Shown: piece after piece, positions 9,123-18,530 of the stretch
How the letters are laid out: each line of letters opens with the position of its first letter
How positions within the stretch are numbered: position 1 is the first letter of the stretch
Assembly (NCBI RefSeq): GCF_903853455.1
Contig: NZ_CAINTR010000114.1
Coordinates: 62,001 to 126,000, forward strand
DNA length: 64,000 nt
Direction of reading: 5' to 3'
Source of the DNA: an uncultured Magnetospirillum sp.
GTDB taxonomy: Bacteria > Pseudomonadota > Alphaproteobacteria > Rhodospirillales > Magnetospirillaceae
Translations under genes and position numbers: made by a program
The notes under the pieces: generated by a model
Seen by the model: only the letters and a program-made list of their open reading frames with translations
Database searches by the model: none
Told to the model about the DNA's origin: nothing

Positions 9123-9925
9123 TTTTCGCGCTTGGGCCCCAGCCGGTCGAGCCGCAGCCGGTGGCGGTGGTCGCCCAGCCGCCCCACCCCGCCCAGCACC
9201 GCCGCCACCGCCCCGGCGGCGGTGCCGCCGGAAATCAGGAACATGATCAGGATCTGATACTTCACCGCCTCGGCCGGTTCGACGCCGCCGAGAATCTGGC
9301 CGGTCATCATGCCGGGCAGCGACACCAGACCGGTGGTGCCCATGGCGTTGAGGATGGGCAGGGAAGCGCTGCGCAGCGCCTTGCGCACCATCGGCAGCAG
9401 GGCGGTGCGGATGGTTTCGCCCAGTGCCAGACGCGCCTCGATGGCGGCGCGCTGTTCGACCACCTGCGCGGTCAAGGTCTGCAAACCCAGGCTGACGCCG
9501 GTCATGGTATTGCCCAGCACCATGCCCAGCAGCGGGATGGCGTATTGCGGGTGATACCAGGGATCGGGGCGCAGCGCCGTGGTCAAGCCGAACAGGGTGA
9601 CCAGACCGGCGGCAAACAGCATGCTGCCGGTCCCCAGCCCATACGCCCACCAGCCGGAAAAGCGCCGATCCTGCCGCGCCAGGACTTCCTGCCCGGCGAA
9701 CAGCACCATGGCCAGGGCGGCAAGCCCGGTCCACAGCGGCGACACCGCCACGAACAGCAGCTTGAGCACCAACCCTACCAGGGACAACTGCACCACCATG
9801 CGTGCCGCCGCCACCAGGATGCGCCGCTCCAGCCCCAGATGCAGGGTGATGGACAGCGCCGCGTTGGCCACCACCAGCAGGGCGGCATTGGCCAGATCGG
9901 AGTAGCCTAATTGAATATAGTTCAT
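9119..9925 (-). CDS. fetB: FetB-like ABC transporter permease (UPF0014)
   Basis: A 268-residue polytopic membrane protein of the YbbM/FetB family. It has about seven hydrophobic segments; the N-terminus begins MNYIQLGYSDL and a conserved central stretch reads PLLGMVLGNTMTG, with SLPGMMTGQILGG later. In E. coli FetAB exports iron and protects against oxidative stress; that role here is inferred. The ATG at 9925 overlaps the fetA stop as ATGA, so translation is probably coupled. A longer frame to 10009 only reads through fetA. Confidence 0.88.
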   Translation of the reverse strand: MNYIQLGYSDLANAALLVVANAALSITLHLGLERRILVAAARMVVQLSLVGLVLKLLFVAVSPLWTGLAALAMVLFAGQEVLARQDRRFSGWWAYGLGTGSMLFAAGLVTLFGLTTALRPDPWYHPQYAIPLLGMVLGNTMTGVSLGLQTLTAQVVEQRAAIEARLALGETIRTALLPMVRKALRSASLPILNAMGTTGLVSLPGMMTGQILGGVEPAEAVKYQILIMFLISGGTAAGAVAAVLGGVGRLGDHRHRLRLDRLGPKREN

Positions 9926-10515
9926 GCCTCCTCCCGCACCCGTCCCGTCTCGACCACCAGCCGCCGCCGGGCGATGCGGTTGGACTGGGCGGCATCGTGG
10001 GTCACCCATAGCAGGGCGGTTCCGGCGGCCCGGCGCTCCGCCAGCAGGGCCTCGACGGCGTCGCGGGCGGCGGCGTCCAGGGCGGCGGTGGGCTCATCCA
10101 GCAGCAGGACGGACGGACGGCGCTCCAGCGCCCGCAGGATGGCCAGACGCTGGCGCTCGCCGGTGGACAGCCGCGCCACCGGCGCTTCGCCGATGTCGGC
10201 GGGCAGCAGCAGCCGCTCGGCGCCGCTCGCCTGGAGCGTCCAGTCGTCGAAGTGGTCGATCACCCGCTCGGCCCACCAGCCGGGCTCGGCCGCCAGATAG
10301 ACCACCCGCCGGCGCCAATCCGGGCCGGTCATGGCCTCGCGGGAAACGCCGTCGAGACTGACCCGCCCGTGATTGGGATCGAGATCGGCGACGGCGCGCA
10401 ACAGCAGGCTCTTGCCCGCCCCCGATGCTCCCCACACCGCCAGACACTCCCCCGCCGCCACGGCGAAGGTGGCGGGCTCCAGACCCGGCCGGCTCAGCCC
10501 CTCGACCTCAAGCAT
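9922..10515 (-). CDS. fetA: FetA-like ABC transporter ATPase
   Basis: A 197-residue nucleotide-binding subunit. Walker A is GASGAGKS at residues 29-36, the ABC signature is LSTGERQR, and Walker B is VLLLDEPTAALD; a switch histidine follows in WVTHD. It is short, as is usual for FetA/YbbL. It sits between an SBF-like carrier gene (8-base overlap at its start) and fetB (4-base overlap at its end), so the three genes are almost certainly cotranscribed leftward. It supplies ATP-driven energy to FetB at the inner membrane. Confidence 0.88.
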   Translation of the reverse strand: MLEVEGLSRPGLEPATFAVAAGECLAVWGASGAGKSLLLRAVADLDPNHGRVSLDGVSREAMTGPDWRRRVVYLAAEPGWWAERVIDHFDDWTLQASGAERLLLPADIGEAPVARLSTGERQRLAILRALERRPSVLLLDEPTAALDAAARDAVEALLAERRAAGTALLWVTHDAAQSNRIARRRLVVETGRVREEA

Positions 10516-11464
10516 TCTCCTGATACCTCCGGGCGATGATGCTGGCGGCGACCAACTGGATCAGGTGGTACAGAATGATCGGCGCGATCACCAGTCCCAG
10601 CACCGGACTGGCGCCGAACATGATCTTGGCCATGGGCACGCCGGTGGCCAGCGACTTCTTGGTGCCGCAGAACACCCCGGCGATGGCATCCTCGCGCGAA
10701 AAACCAAGCCAGCGGCACACCAGGGTCAGCAGGCCGAACACCGCGAAGAACAGCACCAGGGAACCGCCCGCCACCACCATCAAGGTATCGCCGCCATGCT
10801 CGGCCCAGACGCCCTCGGCGACCGAATCGCTGAACGAGTTGAGGACAATCAGCAAGATGATCACCCGGTCCAGGGTCTTCAGCCAGCGCATCTTGCGGTC
10901 GATCCAGGCGTGCAGCCAGGGCCGCAAGACCTGCCCGACGACGATGGGAAGCAAGACCAGCAGGAGGACCTTGAGCATGACCCGCCCCAGATCCAGCGAA
11001 CCACCACTGGCCGACAGATACCAGTTCACCCAGAGCGGCGTCAGCACCACCCCGATCAGGCTGGACAAGGTGGCGTTGAAGATCGCTCCGGCCACGTTGC
11101 CCCTGGCGATGGCGGTCATGGCGACCGAGGACGAGATGGTCGACGGCAGCGCCGCCAGGAAGAAAAATCCCAGCATCAGATCGGGATTCGCCCGCCCCGC
11201 CATCGTTACGGCGACGCCCCACATCAGGATGGGGAACAGCAGAAAGGTGGAAACCTGCACCAATGTGTGCAGACGCCAGTTCAGCATGCCGGCCTTGAGC
11301 CGTTCCGGCGGCAGGGTCAGCCCGTACAACAGGAACGCCAGCGCCACGCCGTACCCGGTGATCTGCTCCATCTGGAGAACGCCGCCGCTGCGTCCCAGAT
11401 CGGGCACCATCCAGGCCAGCGCCACCATGGACACCAGACCGATCAGAAAGGCATCGATGCCCAT
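10508..11464 (-). CDS. SBF-like bile acid:sodium symporter family protein (YfeH-like)
   Basis: A 318-residue integral membrane protein with about ten helices, matching the SBF-like (YfeH/RCH1) branch of the bile acid:sodium symporter superfamily. Family landmarks include GYGVALAFLLYGLTL near residue 40, SSSVAMTAIARGN in the middle and FCGTKKSLATGVP near the C-terminus. The start is uncertain: ATG 11464 is chosen, TTG 11485 is possible, and the frame runs open to 11635. It is the first gene of the leftward unit with fetA and fetB. The substrate is unknown; the coupling to a metal exporter is a context clue only. Confidence 0.82.
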   Translation of the reverse strand: MGIDAFLIGLVSMVALAWMVPDLGRSGGVLQMEQITGYGVALAFLLYGLTLPPERLKAGMLNWRLHTLVQVSTFLLFPILMWGVAVTMAGRANPDLMLGFFFLAALPSTISSSVAMTAIARGNVAGAIFNATLSSLIGVVLTPLWVNWYLSASGGSLDLGRVMLKVLLLVLLPIVVGQVLRPWLHAWIDRKMRWLKTLDRVIILLIVLNSFSDSVAEGVWAEHGGDTLMVVAGGSLVLFFAVFGLLTLVCRWLGFSREDAIAGVFCGTKKSLATGVPMAKIMFGASPVLGLVIAPIILYHLIQLVAASIIARRYQENA

Positions 11465-11571
11465 GCGCGACAGCAAACGAAACAAGGCGGGACCTCGGCG
11501 TTGTGACGGGCCATAAGCTACCACTCGCGCCGGAAGATGGCACATGAGATCATGGCGGCTCCTCATGCAAG

Positions 11572-12033
11572 GTGATGTCGTTGGTCCTGCGCCTGTGCCT
11601 CCTCGCCGCCCTGATGGCCGCCCCCCTCGCTGCAAGGGCCGAATCGGTGATCGGCCGCCGCATCTTCGTCGAATTCGGGTTCGACACGACCGCCCCCGAG
11701 ATGGCGGCGGCGGAACGCGCCGTGCCCCAATTGTTCGCCAAGGCCAAGGCCGCCGGCCGCCCCGTCACCGCCAAGGTCGCCCGCAGCGAAGCCACCACCT
11801 TGATCAGCCTGGAATCGGTGGCGATCTGCGACCGCGCCAAGGGCTGCCCGCTGCTGGTGTTCCGCGACATCGCCCAAAAGCCGATCCTGGTGAGCGCGTC
11901 GTTTCAGAATCTGATCCTGGATTATCGTGACAAGGCGACCTTTCTGGTCATCCGGGTGTGGGACACCACCACCGAGTGCCGGGTCTCCAACGTTCCCAAA
12001 GCCATCTGCCGCAGAATCCCCGCATCTCGTTAG
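11572..12033 (+). CDS. Small secreted protein of unknown function
   Basis: A protein of about 152 residues beginning GTG (11572) or ATG (11575) after a weak CAAGG site. Residues 1-23 form a clear Sec signal peptide ending AARAE, so the mature protein (about 130 residues) is periplasmic or exported. Four cysteines (in ICDRAKGCP, ECRV and ICRR) suggest two disulfides. It begins with VIGRRIFVEFGFDTT and is mixed alpha/beta in character. I do not recognise a domain. It is followed 74 bases later by the TolC-like lipoprotein, also rightward; whether they are cotranscribed is unclear. Confidence 0.6.
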   Translation: MMSLVLRLCLLAALMAAPLAARAESVIGRRIFVEFGFDTTAPEMAAAERAVPQLFAKAKAAGRPVTAKVARSEATTLISLESVAICDRAKGCPLLVFRDIAQKPILVSASFQNLILDYRDKATFLVIRVWDTTTECRVSNVPKAICRRIPASR

Positions 12034-12107
12034 GACTCTTCCTGCATTCCCACACTTGTGCTAGGAACAACTCCAGGGGCTGCAAGGCTTGCGACCATGG
12101 GAAGCGG

Positions 12108-13649
12108 ATGGCCAAGACAGTAAATCGCGGTTTGACCGGAAGGACGAGACGATGGGCATTGATGGCCGTCGCCATCGCACTTCCGTCCGCCTGTAGCCTG
12201 ACCCCCGATTACCAGCGCCCGCAGCAGGATCTTCCCGGCGCCTATCGCAATCCCATCCCCGACCCGTCACCCGAGATTCCGCGCCCGCTGTCCCAGTGGT
12301 GGAAATCGTTTGGCTCGGCCGAGATGAATGCGCTGGTCGAAGAGGCGCTGACCAACAACCACGACATCAAGGCCGCCACCCAGCGCATCGCCCAGGCCGA
12401 GGCCCAGGCCGGCTCCGCCGCCTCGGCCCTGCTGCCCAGTGTGTCGCTGAGCGCCAAGAGCGACGTCGATTCCCCCAATGGCGGCCAAGGCACCGTTCTC
12501 AGCCAGGGAACCAACCGGACGCATCGCCTGTACTCGGCGGGCTTCTCGGCCAGCTACGAGTTCGACCTGTGGGGCAAGATTCGCGCCTCGGAGGATTCCT
12601 CCCTGGCGACGGCGCTGGCCAATGTTCATGACCGCGAATCCCTGGCCATCACCATGGTCGCCGATCTGGTCACCACCTATATCCAATATCTGGAAAGCCT
12701 CGACCGCGAGGCGGTGGCCCGTCAGAACATCGCCAACATGAAGACCATGCACGCGGCGGTGCGCGAACGGGTCCGCCTCGGCGAGAGTTCGCAACTGGAA
12801 CTGGCGCAGCAACGCAATGTCCTGGCCCAGGGCGAGGCCACCATTCCCCCCATCGTGTTGCAGCGCGAGCGTTCGTTCGACAAGATCGCCGCCCTGCTGG
12901 GACGGGCTCCCGGATCGCTGAACCTGACCGGAAAGTCGCTCAGCGAATTGACACTCCCGGAAGTGGGACCGGGACTGCCATCGGATCTGCTGCTGCGCCG
13001 TCCCGACATCAAGAAGGCCGAGGCCAACCTGATCGCCGCCAACGCCAATATCGGGGTGGCGCGGGCCAAGATGCTGCCGTCGTTCTCGCTGACCGGCGAG
13101 CGCGGCTGGGCCAGCCAGTTGTTCGACAACCTGACGTCGCCCGGCAGCATCTACTACACCCTGGCCGCCTCGGTCGCGGCCACCATCTTCGACGCCGGCA
13201 AGACCGAAGCCGACATCGCCTACAGCAGGGCCAAATACGCCGAGCTGGTCGAAGCCTATCAGCAGACCGTGCTGAACAGCCTGCGCGATGTCGAGGATGC
13301 GCTGGCCTCGGTCCGGCTTGAAGGTGAGTTGGAGGTGGCGCAGCAGGAGGTGATGAAGGCTTCGCTCGACGCCTATCAGCTGAGCTCGGAAGCCTTCCGC
13401 CTGGGCATGGTCGATTATCTCAACGTGCTGGAAACCCAGCGTACCCGGTTCCAGGCCGAAGACACCGGGGTGCAATCGCGCTTCGGGCGCCTGGAAGCGG
13501 TGGTGTCGCTGTACAAGGCGCTGGGAGGCGGAATGGAGCGGCAGGAGGACGTCGCCCCCGCTCCCGCCGGACAGGAACCGCCGAAAGCGACTCAGGAGCG
13601 GCCGACCGCCACCCCGGACGAGGGCGTCACGCCACCGCCGGCAGGGTGA
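12108..13649 (+). CDS. Outer membrane efflux lipoprotein (TolC/NodT family)
   Basis: A 513-residue RND-type outer membrane factor. The signal peptide ends in a lipobox (LPSAC), so the mature protein should be lipid-anchored in the outer membrane. PDYQRPQ after the lipid cysteine and two repeated outer membrane efflux domains (about 60-270 and 280-470), with LPSDLLLRRPDIKKAE between them, match the NodT subgroup. The C-terminal tail is rich in Pro and Ala. The ATG at 12108 is chosen because it gives the signal peptide directly. No RND pump or membrane fusion protein gene is adjacent, so its partner is elsewhere. Its 3' end overlaps the convergent kinase remnant by 23 bases. Confidence 0.92.
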   Translation: MAKTVNRGLTGRTRRWALMAVAIALPSACSLTPDYQRPQQDLPGAYRNPIPDPSPEIPRPLSQWWKSFGSAEMNALVEEALTNNHDIKAATQRIAQAEAQAGSAASALLPSVSLSAKSDVDSPNGGQGTVLSQGTNRTHRLYSAGFSASYEFDLWGKIRASEDSSLATALANVHDRESLAITMVADLVTTYIQYLESLDREAVARQNIANMKTMHAAVRERVRLGESSQLELAQQRNVLAQGEATIPPIVLQRERSFDKIAALLGRAPGSLNLTGKSLSELTLPEVGPGLPSDLLLRRPDIKKAEANLIAANANIGVARAKMLPSFSLTGERGWASQLFDNLTSPGSIYYTLAASVAATIFDAGKTEADIAYSRAKYAELVEAYQQTVLNSLRDVEDALASVRLEGELEVAQQEVMKASLDAYQLSSEAFRLGMVDYLNVLETQRTRFQAEDTGVQSRFGRLEAVVSLYKALGGGMERQEDVAPAPAGQEPPKATQERPTATPDEGVTPPPAG

Positions 13650-15621
13650 ACTTGAAGCAACACCCCTCACCGTCTCCAGCCTCGACCCAGATATGACCGT
13701 CGTTATGCTGTATCAGCTTGCGGCAGATGGCCAGACCGATGCCGGTGCCGCCGTAGGAGCTGCGCGGGTGCAGCCGGGTGAACAGTGAAAAGATCTTCTC
13801 CCGGTATTCCGGTGCGACGCCGATGCCGTTGTCGGCCACCGAGAACGTCCAGACCTAGTCGTCGAGCCGGGCGGAGATCCGGATTCGCGCAATGACGTCG
13901 GGCCGGCGGTATTTGACAGCGTTGCCTATCAGATTCAAAAAGATACGGCCCAGTTCGTGTTCGCGGCAGCGGACCATCGGCAGCGGCTCCACATTCACCA
14001 CCGCCCCGCTTTCGTCGATCACCGTGGCAAGGTCGGACAGAGCCCGCTCGACCACCTTGCGGCTGTCGATGGGCTCGCAGGTCCCCCCTTCCTCCTGAAG
14101 GCGCGAGTAGTCCAGAAGGTCGGTGATCATCTCCTGCATGCGCTTGGCGCCATCGACGGCATATTCGATGAACTCGTCGGCATCATGATCCAACCGGCCG
14201 CGGTAGCGCCGCCCCAGCAATTGAACATAGCTGGCGATATTGCGTAGCGGTTCCTGCAAGTCATGACTGGCAATGTAGGCGAATTGCTGCAGATCCTCGT
14301 TGGAGGTCCGCAGACTCTGGACCAGCCGCTCGCGCTCCGCCGCCGCCCGATGCCGCAAGGTCACGTCGTTGACGACCGACAGGACCGCCGGGCGACCGCC
14401 CAACATCACCCGGGTGGAGACCACGTCCCCGTTGATGACCCGCCCGTCCAAGGTGGTGAAGAGATGCTCGGTCACCGGGGTCACGACACCATCGGCCATG
14501 ACGGTGTCGATACGCTGGCGCGCCAAGGCCTTGCTGTCGGGATGAAGCAGGGTGAGGACACCCATTCCGGCCATCTCCCCGCCCTCGGGCGCGCCCATCA
14601 TGCGATGGGATTCTGAATTGGCGAAGATGATCCGCCCGTCGCGGTGGACACAAACCGCCATGGGGGCCGTCTCCACCAGGGCGCGGTAGCGCTCCTCGCT
14701 TTCGGTGATGCGCTCACGGGCACGCCGCAGCGACGCGGCGTAAAATGCGGTTCCGTACGAGGTGAAGGAAACCAACAACCACAGGAAGCTCCCCAGCAAT
14801 TGGGTCAGCCGCAACTCGCCGTCGGCGACCGCCCAGCCGTCCTTGGGAATGGCCGCCATCCGCCATGTGCCGTCCGGCAGCGTGACGTCCATCTCCACCG
14901 CGTCGCTGGCGAAGACGGTCTTGTCGCCCCAGATCATGGCCCCCGCCGCCCCCAACCCGTCGCGGCCGCGAATGGCCAAGGTCATGGGCAAGACGCCGCT
15001 GCCGATGCCGGCGCCGGCAAAGACGCTGGGAATGTCGATGACGACGCTGATCAACCCGAAGAAGCTGGCCTCTCCCCCCGCCTTGCCGGGCAGGAAGACC
15101 GGAACCCGCCCGATCAGGGCGAAGCCGCCTTGGATCAGCGGGACGGGACCGGCCACCACCGGTCGGCGCGACTGAATCGCCCGCTCCACCGAGTTCCATT
15201 GATCCGCCCGGCTGCGATAATCGACGCCGAGAACGGCGCGATTGGCGGTCACCGGATACACCGACGAGATCACCGTCCCGCGTGCCAGGGTGAAATTGCG
15301 GATATTGGGATAATCCACCGTCAGGATCGCGGCCAGATCGGCGAATTCGGTGTCGGAAATTCCGCCGTGCTGGATGATGTTGGCGACAAGACCGCGGGTC
15401 AACAGGAGCGGGGCGGTCAGCGACCCTTCCAGCCGCGCCCTGACGGCGCCGAGATGGGCGACCACATCGGCGCGCGCCGCTTCCTGACGGCGCCCGACCT
15501 GCAATCGGTAAACCTCGAGCAGAGTGAGGGCGGCAAGCACCATGATCAGAGTCGCCGCGACGAATGGGATCATGGGCCACAGCCGTCGCCCCATCCACGC
15601 TTTCCGTCGCCAAACCGCCAT
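13627..15621 (-). pseudogene. CHASE-PAS histidine kinase interrupted by in-frame TAG
   Basis: A membrane sensor histidine kinase split by one stop codon. From the ATG at 15621: membrane segment, CHASE sensor domain (with PNIRNFTLARG and IGRVPVF), second membrane segment, PAS domain, HisKA with the phospho-acceptor in ASHDLQEPL, and the N box NLIGNAVKYR. A TAG at 13855-13857 then ends the protein after ARLDD. The same frame continues without a shift as VWTFSVADNGIGV (G1 box) and GGTGIGLAICRKL (G2 box) to a stop at 13627. The truncated product lacks the ATP-lid boxes and should be inactive. A single substitution would restore a 664-residue kinase. A sequencing error or recent nonsense mutation are the likely explanations. 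A longer N-terminal frame extends to 15726. Confidence 0.88.
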
Positions 15622-15726
15622 CGACCTGATATCCCGCTTATACGTCCCCGCACGGAATTCTACCTGAGGGAGAACAGCGGCGCAGCAATTGTCTTGAACG
15701 AAATCAATACATAACCAACGCAGCAA

Positions 15727-16884
15727 TCACAATGGCAGGTTGTTGTAGAAATGGACCAGCCCAGGTGCCACCCGATTGCGTTCGGTGTCGGTGCCGCCGA
15801 CCGTCTGCATCAGTTTGCGCAGGAACATGCGGTCGCATTTGGGCAACTCGAAAAACGCCTTGATGGCGACCATGTCGCCGGCCCGCTTGGGCAGTTCGCG
15901 GATACAGCGGACGATGCCGTCGCGCAGGGCGCCCTCGCGGGCCTGCTCGTGCCGGTTCTTGGCGTGGAACTCCTGCTGATAGAGCAGCGTGATCTCGCGC
16001 CAGGCCTCGGTCAGCGATTCGGGCTCCCAGCGGATCACCGAGTGCAGCAGCGGAATATCGGCCAGATGAGGGGGCGTGTAGCCACCGGCGGCGGCGGCCT
16101 CCACGAACACCTGCCAGGGGTCCTCGCCCTTCTTGTGCTTGGCGCCGATCCCTTCCGACCGGTAGGCGGCCCATCGCGCATCCCAGGTGTCGAGGATGGG
16201 GTTCGCGGCCCCGCCGGCCTGGATGACGCCGATCAGGCGATTGCTCCCGCTGGCATCCCAGGTTCGGCTTTTCGCCAGTTCCATGATGCGCTTGGTGGCG
16301 CGAATGTCGGGCAGCACGAATTTGCGCAGCAGCGCTTCATAACAGGCGGCGAAACCGGGGGCGCCGATGAAGGGGACCGGGATATGCGGACGAAGCGTCG
16401 CGTGATTGGGACTGACCACCAGCGACAGCAACGACCGCCGGGTGTAGCGGGCGATGGTCTCGTCGAACAACTGCTTGAAGTTGTTGAACTCGATCGGCGC
16501 GTCCTCGTCCTCGTCCACCTCCACCGGCGGCGTTTCCACCACCACCTCGACCTTCTTGCGCTTGGACAGGTATTTCTTGGCGACGTCGAAGAGCTGCCAA
16601 CGCTCCTTGTCGCGGATCTCCTCGTCGCCGGGCGGCAGCAGAAGGTCGAATTGACGGTCGGCGGCGGCGCCCAGTTCCTCCACCTCGATGGCGGCCACGG
16701 CCCGGTCGAGAATAGTGTCGAACACCACGCCCAACTCCCGGTCGCTGGCCCAGGACTTGGTCTCGGGGTCCGCCATGGTCATGCGCCGCAAGAGGAGAAT
16801 GTGAGTAACCGACAGGCCGGAGGTAACGGCCAGCAACTCGGCAACTTTGCCTTCGAATTTCGCTTTACGTGCTGCGTCGGTCAT
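15727..16884 (-). CDS. Hypothetical protein, 385 residues
   Basis: A well-formed frame with codon use like its neighbours but no domain I recognise. The protein is soluble, with no signal or membrane segment. A Lys-rich stretch (KKYLSKRKKVEVVVE, about residues 107-121) is followed by an acidic linker EVDEDEDAP, then a helical C-terminal two-thirds with FKQLFDETIARYTRR and ELPKCDRMFLRKLMQ. It lies directly upstream of the broken kinase in the same direction, about 105 bases from that kinase's start, so cotranscription is possible. No function is proposed. Confidence 0.65.
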   Translation of the reverse strand: MTDAARKAKFEGKVAELLAVTSGLSVTHILLLRRMTMADPETKSWASDRELGVVFDTILDRAVAAIEVEELGAAADRQFDLLLPPGDEEIRDKERWQLFDVAKKYLSKRKKVEVVVETPPVEVDEDEDAPIEFNNFKQLFDETIARYTRRSLLSLVVSPNHATLRPHIPVPFIGAPGFAACYEALLRKFVLPDIRATKRIMELAKSRTWDASGSNRLIGVIQAGGAANPILDTWDARWAAYRSEGIGAKHKKGEDPWQVFVEAAAAGGYTPPHLADIPLLHSVIRWEPESLTEAWREITLLYQQEFHAKNRHEQAREGALRDGIVRCIRELPKRAGDMVAIKAFFELPKCDRMFLRKLMQTVGGTDTERNRVAPGLVHFYNNLPL

Positions 16885-16954
16885 CGGTTACTTCACACTC
16901 GACAAACTATCTAAGCTTTAATATTGGCATTCTCGACGCTCCTCGGCAAGCCGC

Positions 16955-17743
16955 TCACGAAGCTCTGCCGGGAAGCAGTCGCGACAGCACGAACAAGGCG
17001 ACCGCCGCCACCACGATACTCGGCCCCGAGGGCGTGTCGTAATGCCAGCTTCCCGCCAATCCGGCGACCACCGCCAGAGCGCCCGCCACCGAAGCGGCCA
17101 TGGCCATCTGCTCCGGCGTCCGGGCGACACGCCGGGCGCTGGCGGCGGGAATGACCAGCATGGCGGTGATCAGCATGACGCCGACCACCTTCATGGCCAC
17201 CGCCACCGACAGCGCCACCAACAGCATGAGAACGATGCGGCCACGCCCCACATTGTGGCCTTCCACCCGGGCCAGATCCTCGTCCACCGCCATGGCCACC
17301 AGACAACGCCAGTAGGCCGCCAGCAGAATCAGCACCAGACCGGCGCCCCCCCAGACCAGGATCGCATCGGTCCACGACACCGCCAGGATGTCGCCGAACA
17401 ACCATCCCATCAGGTCGACCCGCACCCGCTCCATGGTGGACAGCAGCACCAGCCCCAGCGCCAGCGCCCCATGGGCGAGGATGCCAAGCAGGCTGTCCGA
17501 GGCCAGCCGCCCGTCGCGCCGCATCCCGGCCAGAAGCAGGGCGACGACCACGCAGACCGCCACCACCCCCACCAACGGCGCGGTCCCCAGCAGCAGCCCG
17601 ACGACGATGCCCAGCAGCGCGGTATGGGCCAGGGCGTCGCCGAAATAGGCCATCCGCCGCCAGACCACGAAACACCCCAACGGCCCCGTCACCGTCGCCA
17701 GCCCCAGCCCCGCCACCATGGCGCGCAACAGGAACTCATCCAT
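16955..17743 (-). CDS. znuB: Zinc ABC transporter permease ZnuB
   Basis: A 262-residue ABC-3 family permease with about eight membrane helices. The N-terminal MDEFLLRAMVAG, the GDALAHTALLG motif and VVGVMLITAMLVIPAA near 185-200 are hallmarks of the ZnuB/ZntB group. It forms the inner-membrane channel for zinc imported by ZnuA. The ATG at 17743 lies 8 bases inside znuC, and the zur-znuC-znuB order plus the shared operator identify zinc rather than manganese as the likely metal. Confidence 0.93.
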   Translation of the reverse strand: MDEFLLRAMVAGLGLATVTGPLGCFVVWRRMAYFGDALAHTALLGIVVGLLLGTAPLVGVVAVCVVVALLLAGMRRDGRLASDSLLGILAHGALALGLVLLSTMERVRVDLMGWLFGDILAVSWTDAILVWGGAGLVLILLAAYWRCLVAMAVDEDLARVEGHNVGRGRIVLMLLVALSVAVAMKVVGVMLITAMLVIPAASARRVARTPEQMAMAASVAGALAVVAGLAGSWHYDTPSGPSIVVAAVALFVLSRLLPGRAS

Positions 17744-18530
17744 GATGGCACTCCGGCCCATGCTGGTGAACGGGATGATCCGGGTCCAGCGGCAGCACGC
17801 TGCCGTCGGCAAGGTGGCCGTGATCATGGGCGTGGGTGTAGATGGCCAAGCTGCCGGCCACCCGAGGACCGAACAGGGCCAGATATTCGGGATGGCGGCT
17901 GACCGTCTCGGGATGGCCGGCGCAGCAGACGTGGTGGTTCAGGCAAACCACCTCGTCGGTGGCCGCCATGACCACATGCAGGTCGTGCGACACCATCAGG
18001 ATGCCGACGCCGTCGCGATGCGCCAGGGCGGCGATGAGGTCGTAGAGTTCGGCCTGCCCGGCCATGTCGACGCCGCCCACCGGCTCGTCCAGCACCAGCA
18101 GGTCCGGCCGTCGCAGCATGGCGCGGGCCAGCAGCACCCGCTGCATCTCGCCGCCCGACAGATCGGCCACCTGCCGCCGCAGCACATGGCCGGCTCCGAC
18201 CAGGGTCAAGGCGTCCTCCAACTGGCTGTGCCCCACCGGGCCGCGGACCGCCATGGCGAGAAAGCGACGCACCGACAGCGGCAGGATACGCTCGATCACC
18301 AGCTTCTGCGGCACATAGCCCACCGTCCTGGCGCCGAACGCCACCCGGCCGCGATCGGGCGGCAACAGCCCCACCGCCACTTTGAGCAAGGTGGATTTGC
18401 CGGCACCGTTAGGCCCGACCAAGGTGACGATACGACCGGGCTCCACCGTCAGGTTGACCCCATCGAGCACGGTATGGCCGCGGAACGCCACCGAAACCTC
18501 GCTGACCCGCACCAGGGGAGTATGGCTCAT
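17736..18530 (-). CDS. znuC: Zinc ABC transporter ATPase ZnuC
   Basis: A 264-residue ABC ATPase. Walker A GPNGAGKST lies near residue 38, the signature LSGGEMQRV and Walker B LLVLDEPVGGVD follow, and the switch His is in MVSHDLH. A His-rich C-terminal tail (HAHDHGH, then HQHGPECHHG) is typical of ZnuC and may bind zinc. It energises uptake through ZnuB. The ATG at 18530 overlaps the zur stop as ATGA, and its end overlaps znuB; the longer frame to 18938 merely reads through zur. Confidence 0.94.
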   Translation of the reverse strand: MSHTPLVRVSEVSVAFRGHTVLDGVNLTVEPGRIVTLVGPNGAGKSTLLKVAVGLLPPDRGRVAFGARTVGYVPQKLVIERILPLSVRRFLAMAVRGPVGHSQLEDALTLVGAGHVLRRQVADLSGGEMQRVLLARAMLRRPDLLVLDEPVGGVDMAGQAELYDLIAALAHRDGVGILMVSHDLHVVMAATDEVVCLNHHVCCAGHPETVSRHPEYLALFGPRVAGSLAIYTHAHDHGHLADGSVLPLDPDHPVHQHGPECHHG

